A DNA stretch of 35,544 bases. It comes from Candidatus Segetimicrobium genomatis. Lineage in GTDB: Bacteria; Sysuimicrobiota; Sysuimicrobiia; Sysuimicrobiales; Segetimicrobiaceae. The stretch is taken from positions 1 through 35,544 of the forward strand of contig VBAK01000131.1 of assembly GCA_005882275.1 (NCBI GenBank), written 5' to 3'. Under the pieces are notes generated by a model, which saw only the letters and a program-made list of their open reading frames with translations, did not search any database and was not told the DNA's origin. Position numbers and translations under genes: made by a program. Of the stretch, positions 24,008-31,955 are shown piece by piece; positions within the stretch are counted from its first letter, which is position 1; every line of letters begins with the position of its first letter.

Positions 24008-25433
24008 GAAGCCGCTCTCGGATCAGGCGGTTGACGAGGGCGGGGTTCGCGCGGCCGCGCGTCTTCTTCATGACCTGGCCCACGAGAAACGTGACGGCCT
24101 GGACCTTCCCCGCGCCCACATCGCCGACCGGCCCGGGATGCTCGGTGATCACATCCTGAATCACCTTGTCCAGCATCGCCTCGTCGCTGATCTGAACCAG
24201 CCCCCGCTCCGCCACGATCGTCTCCGCCGGCCGGCCGGTCCGCAGCATCTCCTCGAGGACCTCTTTGGCGGAGGGGCCGCTCAGGGTGCCCGCCTCCACG
24301 AGGGCCAGGAGGGCCGCCAGCGACTCGGGGCGGATCGGCACCTGGTCGATCTCGCGCCCCTCGGCGTTGAGATAGGCGGAGACGTCGCCGATGAGCCAGT
24401 TGCCGACCACTTTGGGCTTCGGGAAGGCGGCGGCGGCGCGCTCGAAGAACTCGGCCATCGAGCGCGTGGCGGTGAGCACCGCCGCATCGTGCTCCGGCAG
24501 TCCGAAGGCCTCGACGTACCGGCGCCGGCGCGCGTCGGGGAGTTCGGGGAGACCGGCGCGGACGCCCTCCACCTGTGCCGCGTCGATCTGGACCGGCACC
24601 AGATCCGGCTCGGGGAAGTACCGGTAGTCCTGCGCCTCTTCTTTTTCACGCGACGAGAAGGTGATCTCCCGGCCCTCGTCCCAGTGGCGGGTCTCCTGCA
24701 CCACCGGATTGCTGCCGTCGAGCAGCTGCCGCTGCCGCGCCTCCTCGAAGCGCAGGGCGCGCTCCACCGAGCGGAGGGAGTTCATGTTCTTGATCTCCGT
24801 CCGGGTCCCGTGGGGGCCGCCCGGCGCACGCAGCGAGAGGTTGGCATCGCAGCGCAGCGTCCCCTCCTCCAGGCGTCCGCTCGTCACCTCGGCAAACTGG
24901 AGCACGGCGCGCAGGTGCATCAGAAAGACCCGCGCGTCTTCGGGCGAGCGGAGATCGGGCTCGGTGACGACCTCCATCAGCGGCACGCCCGCCCGATTGT
25001 AGTCCACCAGGCTGCGGCCGGCGGCGTGGACCAGCTTCCCCGTGTCCTCCTCGAGGTGCACCCTGCGGATGCCGACCCTTCTGACCGTGTTGCCCGAGGG
25101 AACGCTGAGCGTGCCGCCGGTGGCCAGCGGCGGGTGGGTCAGGTACTGGTACTGAGAGACCTGATAGTTCTTCGGCAGGTCCGGATAGTAGTAGTTCTTC
25201 CGGTGGAACTGGCTCTCGGGATGGATCCGGCACTCCAGAGCCAGCGCGGCGCGAATCCCGAGCTCGACCGCCCGGCGATTGAGCGCGGGCAGCGAGCCGG
25301 GGAGCCCGAGGCAGACCGGGCAGGTCAGGGTGTTCGGCGGCGCGCCGAACGCCACGGCGCAGGCGCAGAACATCTTGCTCGCCGTGCTGAGCTGCACGTG
25401 CACTTCCAGACCGATGACCGTCTCGTATGTCAT
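23997..25433 (-). CDS. gatB: Asp/Glu-tRNA amidotransferase subunit B
   Basis: tRNA-binding subunit of GatCAB, which phosphorylates and amidates Glu-tRNA(Gln) or Asp-tRNA(Asn); 478 residues. The N-terminal catalytic cradle has ETVIGLEVHVQL, a four-cysteine zinc site (CACAVAFGAPPNTLTCPVC), RKNYYYPDLPKNYQVSQY and VDYNRAGVPLMEVVTEPD. The helical middle and YqeY-like tail end GRANPALVNRLIRERL. ATG at 25433-25431, 26 bases after the gatA stop; the end overlaps the downstream methyltransferase-like gene. Order gatC-gatA-gatB, all on one strand. Its presence implies that the organism makes Gln- and/or Asn-tRNA by the indirect pathway. Confidence 0.97.
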   Translation of the reverse strand: MTYETVIGLEVHVQLSTASKMFCACAVAFGAPPNTLTCPVCLGLPGSLPALNRRAVELGIRAALALECRIHPESQFHRKNYYYPDLPKNYQVSQYQYLTHPPLATGGTLSVPSGNTVRRVGIRRVHLEEDTGKLVHAAGRSLVDYNRAGVPLMEVVTEPDLRSPEDARVFLMHLRAVLQFAEVTSGRLEEGTLRCDANLSLRAPGGPHGTRTEIKNMNSLRSVERALRFEEARQRQLLDGSNPVVQETRHWDEGREITFSSREKEEAQDYRYFPEPDLVPVQIDAAQVEGVRAGLPELPDARRRRYVEAFGLPEHDAAVLTATRSMAEFFERAAAAFPKPKVVGNWLIGDVSAYLNAEGREIDQVPIRPESLAALLALVEAGTLSGPSAKEVLEEMLRTGRPAETIVAERGLVQISDEAMLDKVIQDVITEHPGPVGDVGAGKVQAVTFLVGQVMKKTRGRANPALVNRLIRERLRVP

Positions 25434-25459
25434 GCCGGCGCTGTGGGGCCTGCCGTCGA

Positions 25460-26974
25460 CTACGACCGGGGTGACCTCCCGCGGGCGGCCGCCCCGCCGG
25501 CGGGGTGGGCCGGCGGAGGCCGCATCGTGTGGAACGGAGTCGCCTGCTCAAACGCGTAGGCGACATTCAACATCGTCCCCTCGTCGAAGGGGCGGCCGAT
25601 CACCTGCAGCCCCACCGGGAGCCCATCGGTGAATCCGCACGGGACGGAGACCCCGGGGATGCCCGCGAGGTTCAGCGGAACGGTGTAGACATCGGACAGG
25701 TACATCTGCAGGGGGTCGTCGACCTTCTCGCCGATTCGGAACGCCGCGGTCGGCGTGACGGGTCCCAGGAGCGCGTCGAACCGCGCAAACGCCGCCTCGA
25801 AGTCCCGGCGGATCAGCGCGCGGACGCGCTGGGCCCGGAGGTAGAACGCCTCGTAGTAGCCGGCGGAGAGCGCGTAGGTGCCCAGCATGATCCGGCGCTT
25901 CACCTCCGCGCCGAACCCCTCCCGCCGGGTCCGCGAGTAGAGCGTCTCGAGGTCGCCCGCCGCGGCCGTCCTGTGGCCGTAGTGGACCCCGGCGTACCGC
26001 GCCAGGTTGCTGCTGGCTTCGGCCGGCGCCACAATGTAGTAGGCCGGCAGCGCGTAGGAGGCGTGGGGCAGCGAGACCTCCTCGCACACCGCCCCGAGGT
26101 CCCGGCAGGTCTCGATCGCCGTGCGCACCGCGGCGCCCACGCCCCGGTCCAGCCCTTCGGCGAAGAATTCCCGGACCACCCCCAGCCGCAGTCCGCGGAT
26201 CGTGCCGGTGAGGCGGTCGTGGTACGGGACGACCTCGGCGTCGGACGAGGTCGAGTCCGCCGGGTCCCGTCCGGCGATGACATGCAGCAGCAGGGCGGCA
26301 TCCCGCACGTCGCGCGCGAGCGGGCCGATCTGGTCGAGCGAGGACGCGAACGCCACGAGGCCGTACCGCGAGACCCGCCCGTAGGTGGGCTTGAGCCCGA
26401 CCACCCCGCAGAACGCCGCGGGCTGGCGAATGCTCCCGCCCGTATCGGACCCCAGCGCGAGCGCCGCTTCCCCGGCCGCGACCGCCGCCGCCGGACCGCC
26501 GCTCGTGCCGCCCGGCACGCGGGCGGGGTCCCACGGATTCCGCGTCGGGCCGAACGCGGAATTCTCGGTGCTGCTGCCCATGGCGAACTCGTCCAGGTTC
26601 GCCTTCCCGACGATGATCGCCCCCGCCCGGCGCAGCCGCGTGATCACCGTGGCGTCATAGGGGGGCTTGAAGCCCGCCAGCATCCGCGAGCCGCACGTGG
26701 TCGGCCAGCCTCGCGTGCAGATGTTGTCCTTGACGGCGACCGGGATCCCGGCCAGTGGCGGCGCATCGTCCCGCCCCGCGGCGCCGTCCCAGCGGGCGGC
26801 CTCCGCGAGCGACGCCTCCCGGTCCCGGAAGAGGTAGGCGTGGAGGTGAGGCTCCTGCGCGTCGATGCGCTCGAACACCGCGCGCACCACTTCGCCCGGG
26901 GAGGTTTCCCGCCGGTGGTAGAGCCTGCGCAGCTCCCAGGCGGGCAGGTCGGGGAGGGCCGCCGCGCCGCTCAT
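25460..26974 (-). CDS. gatA: Asp/Glu-tRNA amidotransferase subunit A
   Basis: Glutaminase subunit of GatCAB (amidase signature family), 504 residues. The Ser-cisSer-Lys triad is visible: Lys 82 in IPVAVKDNI, Ser 158 in [13 protein letters not shown] and Ser 181 in [12 protein letters not shown]. The usual GGSSGGSA box has Thr and Pro substitutions at two non-catalytic positions. The typical [30 protein letters not shown] follows, and the C-terminal [14 protein letters not shown] motif is present with a Pro-rich tail. The ATG overlaps the gatC stop by four bases (ATGA), so the two are translationally coupled. Confidence 0.97.
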   Translation of the reverse strand: MSGAAALPDLPAWELRRLYHRRETSPGEVVRAVFERIDAQEPHLHAYLFRDREASLAEAARWDGAAGRDDAPPLAGIPVAVKDNICTRGWPTTCGSRMLAGFKPPYDATVITRLRRAGAIIVGKANLDEFAMGSSTENSAFGPTRNPWDPARVPGGTSGGPAAAVAAGEAALALGSDTGGSIRQPAAFCGVVGLKPTYGRVSRYGLVAFASSLDQIGPLARDVRDAALLLHVIAGRDPADSTSSDAEVVPYHDRLTGTIRGLRLGVVREFFAEGLDRGVGAAVRTAIETCRDLGAVCEEVSLPHASYALPAYYIVAPAEASSNLARYAGVHYGHRTAAAGDLETLYSRTRREGFGAEVKRRIMLGTYALSAGYYEAFYLRAQRVRALIRRDFEAAFARFDALLGPVTPTAAFRIGEKVDDPLQMYLSDVYTVPLNLAGIPGVSVPCGFTDGLPVGLQVIGRPFDEGTMLNVAYAFEQATPFHTMRPPPAHPAGGAAARGRSPRS

Positions 26975-27261
26975 TCCTCCGCGATCACCGGAGGCACGAC
27001 GAAGTAGCCGTCCTCGACGGCGGGGGCGTTGGCCAGCGCGTCCTTCTGGTCGAGGGACGGCCGGACGACATCGTCCCGGAGCACGTCGGCCGCCGGCCGC
27101 GCCTCTGCCGCCGGCGGCGCCCCGTCGAGGTTCAGGGTATTGAGCGTCTGGATGTACGCGAGAATCTCCCCGAGCTGGGCGCGGAACTGCGCGATCTCCT
27201 CCGCCGACAGCTCCAGCCGGCTGAGCCGGGCCACGCGGGTCACGATACTATCGTCGATCAT
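26971..27261 (-). CDS. gatC: Asp/Glu-tRNA amidotransferase subunit C
   Basis: A small 96-residue stabilising subunit that wraps between GatA and GatB. Pattern: [19 protein letters not shown]...[15 protein letters not shown], then [23 protein letters not shown] and a hydrophobic end ([12 protein letters not shown]), all as in the family. ATG at 27261-27259, only six bases after the vapC-like stop, so the gat genes probably share the toxin-antitoxin transcript or are read from a promoter inside it. No separate promoter is obvious. Confidence 0.93.
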   Translation of the reverse strand: MIDDSIVTRVARLSRLELSAEEIAQFRAQLGEILAYIQTLNTLNLDGAPPAAEARPAADVLRDDVVRPSLDQKDALANAPAVEDGYFVVPPVIAEE

Positions 27262-27267
27262 CGCGCA

Positions 27268-27708
27268 TCAAGCGAAACCGCGCGTTGTCAGGGGCCGCAT
27301 CCCCGCCCTGGTCGCAGCGGCGGCCAGGACCCGGTCCCAACAGGCGAAGGTCACAGGCTCCGCCGTCTGCTGTTGCACGACGAGCCCCGAGGCCAGGTGG
27401 ACGGCATCATACGCGCGCAGGCGATATTGTTCCGCGATTGCCCCCGCATCCCGGATCAGCGAACTCCCGAGCGCGATCAGCAAGAATTGGGGCCAGTCGG
27501 TGTGCAATCGTCGAAGAAGCCGTCTGTGGTCCCCGGCCCTCAGGGCACCGTCCCGGCGGCGGCGGGCCAGGGCCGCCCGAATCTCGACGTACGCGATCTC
27601 CGACGTGGCCACCGCATCTGCTCCCTGAACACCCTGCCGAACCAGGGGCGCGCCGGTTTCATCCACATAGAGTTTCACGAGCGCACTGGTATCGACGTAG
27701 AGGATCAC
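27268..27708 (-). CDS. vapC: VapC-like PIN-domain toxin
   Basis: A 146-residue PIN-fold ribonuclease. Acidic active-site residues are visible: Asp 6 in LYVDTSALVKLY, Glu in SEIAYVEIRAAL, Asp in RLRAYDAVHLASG and Asp in FACWDRVLAAAA. Members typically cleave tRNA or rRNA sites when their antitoxin is degraded. The ATG overlaps the antitoxin stop by four bases. It looks intact and paired. The stop lies six bases before gatC. Confidence 0.87.
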   Translation of the reverse strand: MILYVDTSALVKLYVDETGAPLVRQGVQGADAVATSEIAYVEIRAALARRRRDGALRAGDHRRLLRRLHTDWPQFLLIALGSSLIRDAGAIAEQYRLRAYDAVHLASGLVVQQQTAEPVTFACWDRVLAAAATRAGMRPLTTRGFA

Positions 27709-27977
27709 CGGCGGTCCTCAACGATTGTCGCGGCAATCGTCGGACCGCGGGTAAGCCGAACCGGGCGGGCGAGCCCGCGCGGCTTCCCGCCGCCCCAACT
27801 CGCGATCCCGCTCCGAAGCAACGCCTCGATCCGCGCCGTGCGCGCCGACGCCGCGGCCGGACCCATGACGGCCACCGACCGTCCCCGCTCCGTGATGACG
27901 ATCCGCTCCCCGCGCTCAACGCGCCTGAGGTACTGACTCAAATGTGATTTCAGTTCCCTGACTCCGACGGTGGCCAT
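27705..27977 (-). CDS. vapB: Phd/YefM-like (VapB-type) antitoxin
   Basis: A 90-residue antitoxin of the Phd/YefM type. MATVGVRELKSHLSQYLRRVERGERIVITERGR is the classic DNA-binding N-terminus, followed by a disordered, basic toxin-binding C-terminus. I chose the ATG at 27977-27975 because GGGAG lies five bases upstream; an upstream in-frame start at 28022 would put the promoter inside the gene. It likely autorepresses through the inverted repeat at 27994-28022, alone or with VapC. Confidence 0.85.
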   Translation of the reverse strand: MATVGVRELKSHLSQYLRRVERGERIVITERGRSVAVMGPAAASARTARIEALLRSGIASWGGGKPRGLARPVRLTRGPTIAATIVEDRR

Positions 27978-27993
27978 GATTGCTCCCGACGTT

Positions 27994-28030
27994 GTGGTCA
28001 CATTATAGCCTATTGTGACCACCTCGGCAA
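27994..28030 (-). promoter_or_regulatory. vapBC promoter with palindromic operator
   Basis: On the minus strand, TTGCCG (28030-28025) and TATAAT (28007-28002) are separated by exactly 17 bases. A perfect 9+9 inverted repeat, GTGGTCACA (27994-28002) and TGTGACCAC (28014-28022), spans the spacer and -10, so repressor binding would block polymerase. It is the strongest promoter-operator pair in the window. Confidence 0.8.
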
Positions 28031-28041
28031 GCGCCGGCGAA

Positions 28042-28064
28042 GGGCCCCCAGGAACCGGGGGCCC
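28042..28064 (-). terminator. Strong GC hairpin after peptide-binding protein gene 1
   Basis: GGGCCCCC and GGGGGCCC form a perfect 8-bp stem with a 7-base loop, 74 bases past the binding-protein stop codon. There is no U-tract. It may end or protect the ABC transcript before the vapBC promoter; other roles are possible. Confidence 0.45.
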
Positions 28065-28137
28065 GCGGCGCAGCGCGTCGCCGCCGAACTCCGCGCCGCC
28101 GGATTCGACGCGCTGCGTATCCCCTGACCGGGCGGGG

Positions 28138-29913
28138 TCAGCGCTTGCTGATCGTATAGAAGTACTGCCCCGGGAAGATGGGATTGTAGTACCACCCGTG
28201 CACCCAGGACCGCATCGTGTAATACGTCACGGGCTGGACCAGGAACAGGTACGGGAGATCGTTGTACGCGATCATCGACAGCTGCTTGTACAGCGCCTTG
28301 CGCTTCGCCGGGTCGGCCGTCCCGACCGCCTCGCCGATCAGCCGGTCCGCCTGGGGGTTCCGGTACCCGCCCCGCACCGGGAAGTACCCGTTCGCCGACA
28401 GGAAGGGCTGCGCGAAGTCGTGCGGGTCGGGGTAGTCGGCGAACCAGCCGAGAAAGTACATGGTGCCCTTGTGGGCGAACAGCAGGCTGTTCAACGTGCT
28501 CGAGGGCACCGGCCGGAACTCGATCTGGAACTTGGGGTTGAGCGCCCCCACCGTGTCCTTGACGATCTGGGCGCCGGTCTGGCGCGCGGTGTTCCCCGCG
28601 GTGTACGGGATCGTGAACTTGAAGCCGGTCTCCCAGAGCTTTCCCCCCATCGCTTCCTTGAACTCGGCGACGGCCTTCTCGCGGCTGGTCGTGTACACCG
28701 GGACCGCCGGATCGAATCCCAGGAGGCCCTGGACGATCGGGCCGTGGGGCAGGACGCCCCTCCCCGCATAGGCGCCGCCGAGGTTGGCTGCGTAGTCGAA
28801 CGCGTACGCGAACCCCCGCCGGACGTGGAGGTCCGCGAAGAAGTCCGCGGGGATCCCGGCGCCGTCGAGGCGGGCGCTCCCCACGTCCGGGTTGGCTTCG
28901 GTGTTGATCTTGTAGTTGAACTGCAGCGTCTGCACCGCGATCTGGGGGAGGTTGTCCTGCAGCACCGTCCCGGGGATGCCGCGGAGCTTGGACTGCTCGT
29001 TGAGGGACGCGACGACGAGATCCGCGTCCCCCTGCTGGAGCGCGAGGCGCCGCGGCGCGAACTCCGTCACGGACCGGATCACGACGCGCTGGAGCGACGC
29101 GGGCGCGCGCCAGTAGCCGTCGTGCCGGACCAGGGTCACTTCCTTGGCCTGCCGGTCCCACCGCTCCAGTGTGAACGGGCCGGTCCCGTCCATGTGGTCG
29201 AACGCGTAGCGGTCCTCGGTCTTAGGGTTGTTGTACTTCTGCCACGTCCCGGGGCTGCCGTCCCAGTCGCCGTGCGCGGCCGCCCAGGCGCGCGGCATGA
29301 TCTCGGTCCAGGCGGCAACGATGGTGAGGAACGGGGCGAACGGCTTCTTCAGGTGGAAGACCACGTTGCCGCCCTGGGCGCTCACGGCCCGCGCGACGTC
29401 GGCGAAAGACACCTGGATCTTCCCCGCATCGTCCCGGGTGCTGTCGACGCCGAGGAGCGGGCTGAGGAGGAGCCACGCCGGGCCGCCGGCCTGGTCTTGA
29501 AGGAGGAATCGCCGGATCGAGTAGACCACGTCGTCGGGCGTCATCACCGACCCGTCGTGAAACCGCACCCCCGTCCGGATCGGGAACGTGTAGGTCAGCC
29601 CGTCCGCGCTGATCAGGTGGTTGGCCAGGCTCGGGACCTCGGTCGCCAGCATGGGCTGGAACTTGTCGAGGGAGGCGCCGCTGTACATGATCAGCGTCTC
29701 ATAGACGTTGGGCCAGACCGGCTCGGTGGAGTAGATGTCGTACGCCAGCGCCGGGTCGAGGCTGACGGCGTCGCCGAACCGCAGCTCGACAAAGGTCTCC
29801 GGGTTCTTGACGGGCTCGCCGGCCCCGCGGACAGTCGCCGCGCCGAGCGATGCGATCAAGACGACCGTCACGGCAAACACGGCCGCCCTCTGGATCCAGG
29901 TCACGGTGCGCAT
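28138..29913 (-). CDS. Oligopeptide/dipeptide ABC transporter substrate-binding protein (copy 1)
   Basis: A 591-residue family-5 (DppA/OppA-type) binding protein that captures peptides or similar solutes. The signal peptide (AAVFAVTVVLIASLGAAT) has no lipobox Cys. Family blocks: SLDPALAYDIYSTEPVWPNVYETL, GLTYTFPIRTGVRFHDGSVMTPDDVVYSIRRFL, VHRGFAYAFDYAANL-like, and MYFLGWFADYPDPHDFAQPFLS near the C-terminus. It is closely similar along its whole length to copy 2 (31956-33713). ATG at 29913 with GGGAGGGGGA upstream, 20 bases after the DppC stop; last gene of the transporter operon. Solute unknown. Confidence 0.92.
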   Translation of the reverse strand: MRTVTWIQRAAVFAVTVVLIASLGAATVRGAGEPVKNPETFVELRFGDAVSLDPALAYDIYSTEPVWPNVYETLIMYSGASLDKFQPMLATEVPSLANHLISADGLTYTFPIRTGVRFHDGSVMTPDDVVYSIRRFLLQDQAGGPAWLLLSPLLGVDSTRDDAGKIQVSFADVARAVSAQGGNVVFHLKKPFAPFLTIVAAWTEIMPRAWAAAHGDWDGSPGTWQKYNNPKTEDRYAFDHMDGTGPFTLERWDRQAKEVTLVRHDGYWRAPASLQRVVIRSVTEFAPRRLALQQGDADLVVASLNEQSKLRGIPGTVLQDNLPQIAVQTLQFNYKINTEANPDVGSARLDGAGIPADFFADLHVRRGFAYAFDYAANLGGAYAGRGVLPHGPIVQGLLGFDPAVPVYTTSREKAVAEFKEAMGGKLWETGFKFTIPYTAGNTARQTGAQIVKDTVGALNPKFQIEFRPVPSSTLNSLLFAHKGTMYFLGWFADYPDPHDFAQPFLSANGYFPVRGGYRNPQADRLIGEAVGTADPAKRKALYKQLSMIAYNDLPYLFLVQPVTYYTMRSWVHGWYYNPIFPGQYFYTISKR

Positions 29914-29933
29914 GACTGCTCCCCCTCCCTCCC

Positions 29934-30887
29934 CTACCTGCTCCCCTGCAGGCGGGGGTCAAAGACGTCGCGGAACGCGTCCCCGAGCAGGTTCCACCCG
30001 AGCACGAACAGGAAGATGGCGGTTCCCGGAACGATCAGGGTGTACCAGAACGTGAACGGGTCGCCGGCCGTGCCCACGATCCAGTTGTGGGAGAGGCTGA
30101 TCAGCTGTCCCCAGTCCGCGTAGCCGATCGGGGCGCCGAGCCCCAGGAACGACAGCGCCGCGAACGTGATGACGATGCCGCCCATGTTGAGCGAGGCCAG
30201 GATGAGCATGGGGTAGATGGTGTTGGGGATGACGTGGCGGGCGATGATGTGCGGGTCGCCGCCGCCCAGCGCCCGGGCCGCCTGCACGTACTCCATGTCC
30301 CGCACCCGCAGGAACTCGCCCCGGAGGAGCCGCGTGTAGGTCGGCCACTCCACCACGGCGATGGCGATCACGGCATTCCGCACACTCTGGCCGAGCACCG
30401 CCACGATCACGACGGCCAGGATCAGGTGGGGGAACGCCAGGAAGATGTCCGTGACCCGCATCACCAGTTCGTCGAGCGGCCCGCCGTAGTACCCGCTGAT
30501 GCTGCCCAGGAGCAGCGCGATGACCACCGCCGTGGCGACCACCGAGAGGGCCACCACGAACGCGGTGCGGCTCCCCCAGATGACCCCGTAGTACAGGTCG
30601 AACTGCTCTTCGGTCGTGCCGAACGGGTGCCCCGGCCCGGGCGGGTGCGGATCGCTGGCGTAGCCGGAGTGGGGGATCATGAACGGGTTCCGCTCGGTGG
30701 GGTGGGCGAGAAACGGGGCGAGGAGCGCCAGGACCACGAAGAACGCGATGATCACCGCCCCGAGGACCGACAGGGGGTTGCGCCGGAACCGCCGGAGCGT
30801 CCGGTGCCAGCCGGTCTCGACCGTCCGTCCGGCGCGCGGGGCGCGGGAGAGCGGAATGGCGGGGGTCGAGGACCGGACGGCGGTCAC
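29934..30887 (-). CDS. dppC: Peptide ABC transporter permease, DppC type
   Basis: An inner-membrane permease, 317 residues. N-terminal TM helix (LSVLGAVIIAFFVVLALLAPF), a large extracytoplasmic segment with FGTTEEQFDLYYGVIWGSRT, then about five more helices. The EAA-loop that contacts the ATPase is at YVQAARALGGGDPHIIARHVIPNT. It ends GWNLLGDAFRDVFDPRL, typical of DppC. A GTG start overlaps the DppB stop (GTGA), so the pair is translationally coupled. Symbol given by family; the solute is not established. Confidence 0.93.
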   Translation of the reverse strand: MTAVRSSTPAIPLSRAPRAGRTVETGWHRTLRRFRRNPLSVLGAVIIAFFVVLALLAPFLAHPTERNPFMIPHSGYASDPHPPGPGHPFGTTEEQFDLYYGVIWGSRTAFVVALSVVATAVVIALLLGSISGYYGGPLDELVMRVTDIFLAFPHLILAVVIVAVLGQSVRNAVIAIAVVEWPTYTRLLRGEFLRVRDMEYVQAARALGGGDPHIIARHVIPNTIYPMLILASLNMGGIVITFAALSFLGLGAPIGYADWGQLISLSHNWIVGTAGDPFTFWYTLIVPGTAIFLFVLGWNLLGDAFRDVFDPRLQGSR

Positions 30888-31909
30888 TGCAGGCGGATCC
30901 GCGGGTCCACGAGCGCGTACAGGACGTCCGCGCAGAGGTTGCCCAGCACGAGGAGGCCGGAGAAGATCAGGGCGAAGCCCGTCACCGCCGGGATGTCGAG
31001 CTGCTGGCTGGCGCTCACCCCCCACCGTCCGATGCCGGGATAGTTGAAGACGGTTTCGGTGATCACGACGCCGCTGAGCAGCCCGACGAACAAGAGCCCG
31101 GCCAGCGTGATCACCGGGATCAGCGCGTTGCGCCGGGCGTGCTTGTCGACGACGGTGCGCTGGGCAAGCCCCTTCGCCCGCGCCGTCCGCACGTAGTCGG
31201 TCCGCAGGGTCTCCAGCATCGAGGAGCGCGTGATCCGCACGAGCACGGCGGTCAGGAAGTACGTCAGGGTCGCGACCGGCAGGACCAGGTGCCGCACCGC
31301 GTCCCAGAAGATCCACCATTGACGGTTCAGCAGCGCGTCGATCGTCATGAGGCCGGTGTGGGGGTGAAACCCGGGGGAGCGCACGAACAGGCCGGCCGCG
31401 AGCGACAGCCGGTCCGGCGGAAACCAGCCGAAGTGCCCGTAGAACACCATCAGGAGCAGCAGGCCCCAGACGAACGTCGGCAGGGACGCGCCGCTGATCG
31501 AGGTGAACCGGCTGACATGGTCGAGCAGCCGGTCCTTGTGGACCGCGGACTGGGTGCCGAGCCAGATGCCCAGGGCGAGGATGCAGGCGAACGAGTAGGC
31601 GCCCAACTCGAGCGTCGCGGGGAAGTACCCCCGGATCGCGTCCGCGACCGGCTCCCGCGCCGTCTCGCTCCACCCCAGGTCGCCGTGCGCGACCTGCTTG
31701 AGCCACTCCCAATACTGGACGTAGGCGGGCCGATCGAGGTGGAACTTCCTGATGATGTCCGGAAGCGCGTTCAGCTGCTTGGGATCGTGGATATACAGGC
31801 TGGCCCGCATCGCCGGGGTCAGGAACTGGAGCAGGGAAAAGATGAGGACCGACACCCCCAGGGCGACGAACGGCAGCAGCAGCAGCCGGCGGAGGATGAA
31901 CCCGGTCAC
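30884..31909 (-). CDS. dppB: Peptide ABC transporter permease, DppB type
   Basis: An inner-membrane permease, 341 residues, about six TM helices. It begins GFILRRLLLLPFVALGVSVLIF with the family FHLDRPAYVQYWEWL motif. The EAA-loop is TDYVRTARAKGLAQRTVVDKHARRNAL, then a GVVITETVFNYPGIGRWGV stretch typical of DppB. It ends LCADVLYALVDPRIRLQ. The GTG at 31909 is chosen as the first start before the hydrophobic N-terminus. It is separated from copy 2 of the binding protein by 46 bases that contain a strong palindromic hairpin. Confidence 0.93.
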   Translation of the reverse strand: MTGFILRRLLLLPFVALGVSVLIFSLLQFLTPAMRASLYIHDPKQLNALPDIIRKFHLDRPAYVQYWEWLKQVAHGDLGWSETAREPVADAIRGYFPATLELGAYSFACILALGIWLGTQSAVHKDRLLDHVSRFTSISGASLPTFVWGLLLLMVFYGHFGWFPPDRLSLAAGLFVRSPGFHPHTGLMTIDALLNRQWWIFWDAVRHLVLPVATLTYFLTAVLVRITRSSMLETLRTDYVRTARAKGLAQRTVVDKHARRNALIPVITLAGLLFVGLLSGVVITETVFNYPGIGRWGVSASQQLDIPAVTGFALIFSGLLVLGNLCADVLYALVDPRIRLQ

Positions 31910-31917
31910 GACACGAG

Positions 31918-31944
31918 CGGGCCGGCCCGGTGCGGGCCGGCCCG
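31918..31944 (-). other. Strong intercistronic hairpin
   Basis: Two copies of the self-complementary 12-mer CGGGCCGGCCCG, 3 bases apart, form a 12-bp stem between binding protein 2 and DppB. No U-tract follows. Such hairpins often stabilise or partly end transcripts so that the binding protein exceeds the permease. Confidence 0.55.
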
Positions 31945-31955
31945 CGGCTCACCGC

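Noticed and set aside
28065..28137. Plus-strand gene tail (frame ending AAGFDALRIP)
   Set aside because: No upstream coding continuation in frame; likely chance in GC-rich intergenic DNA.
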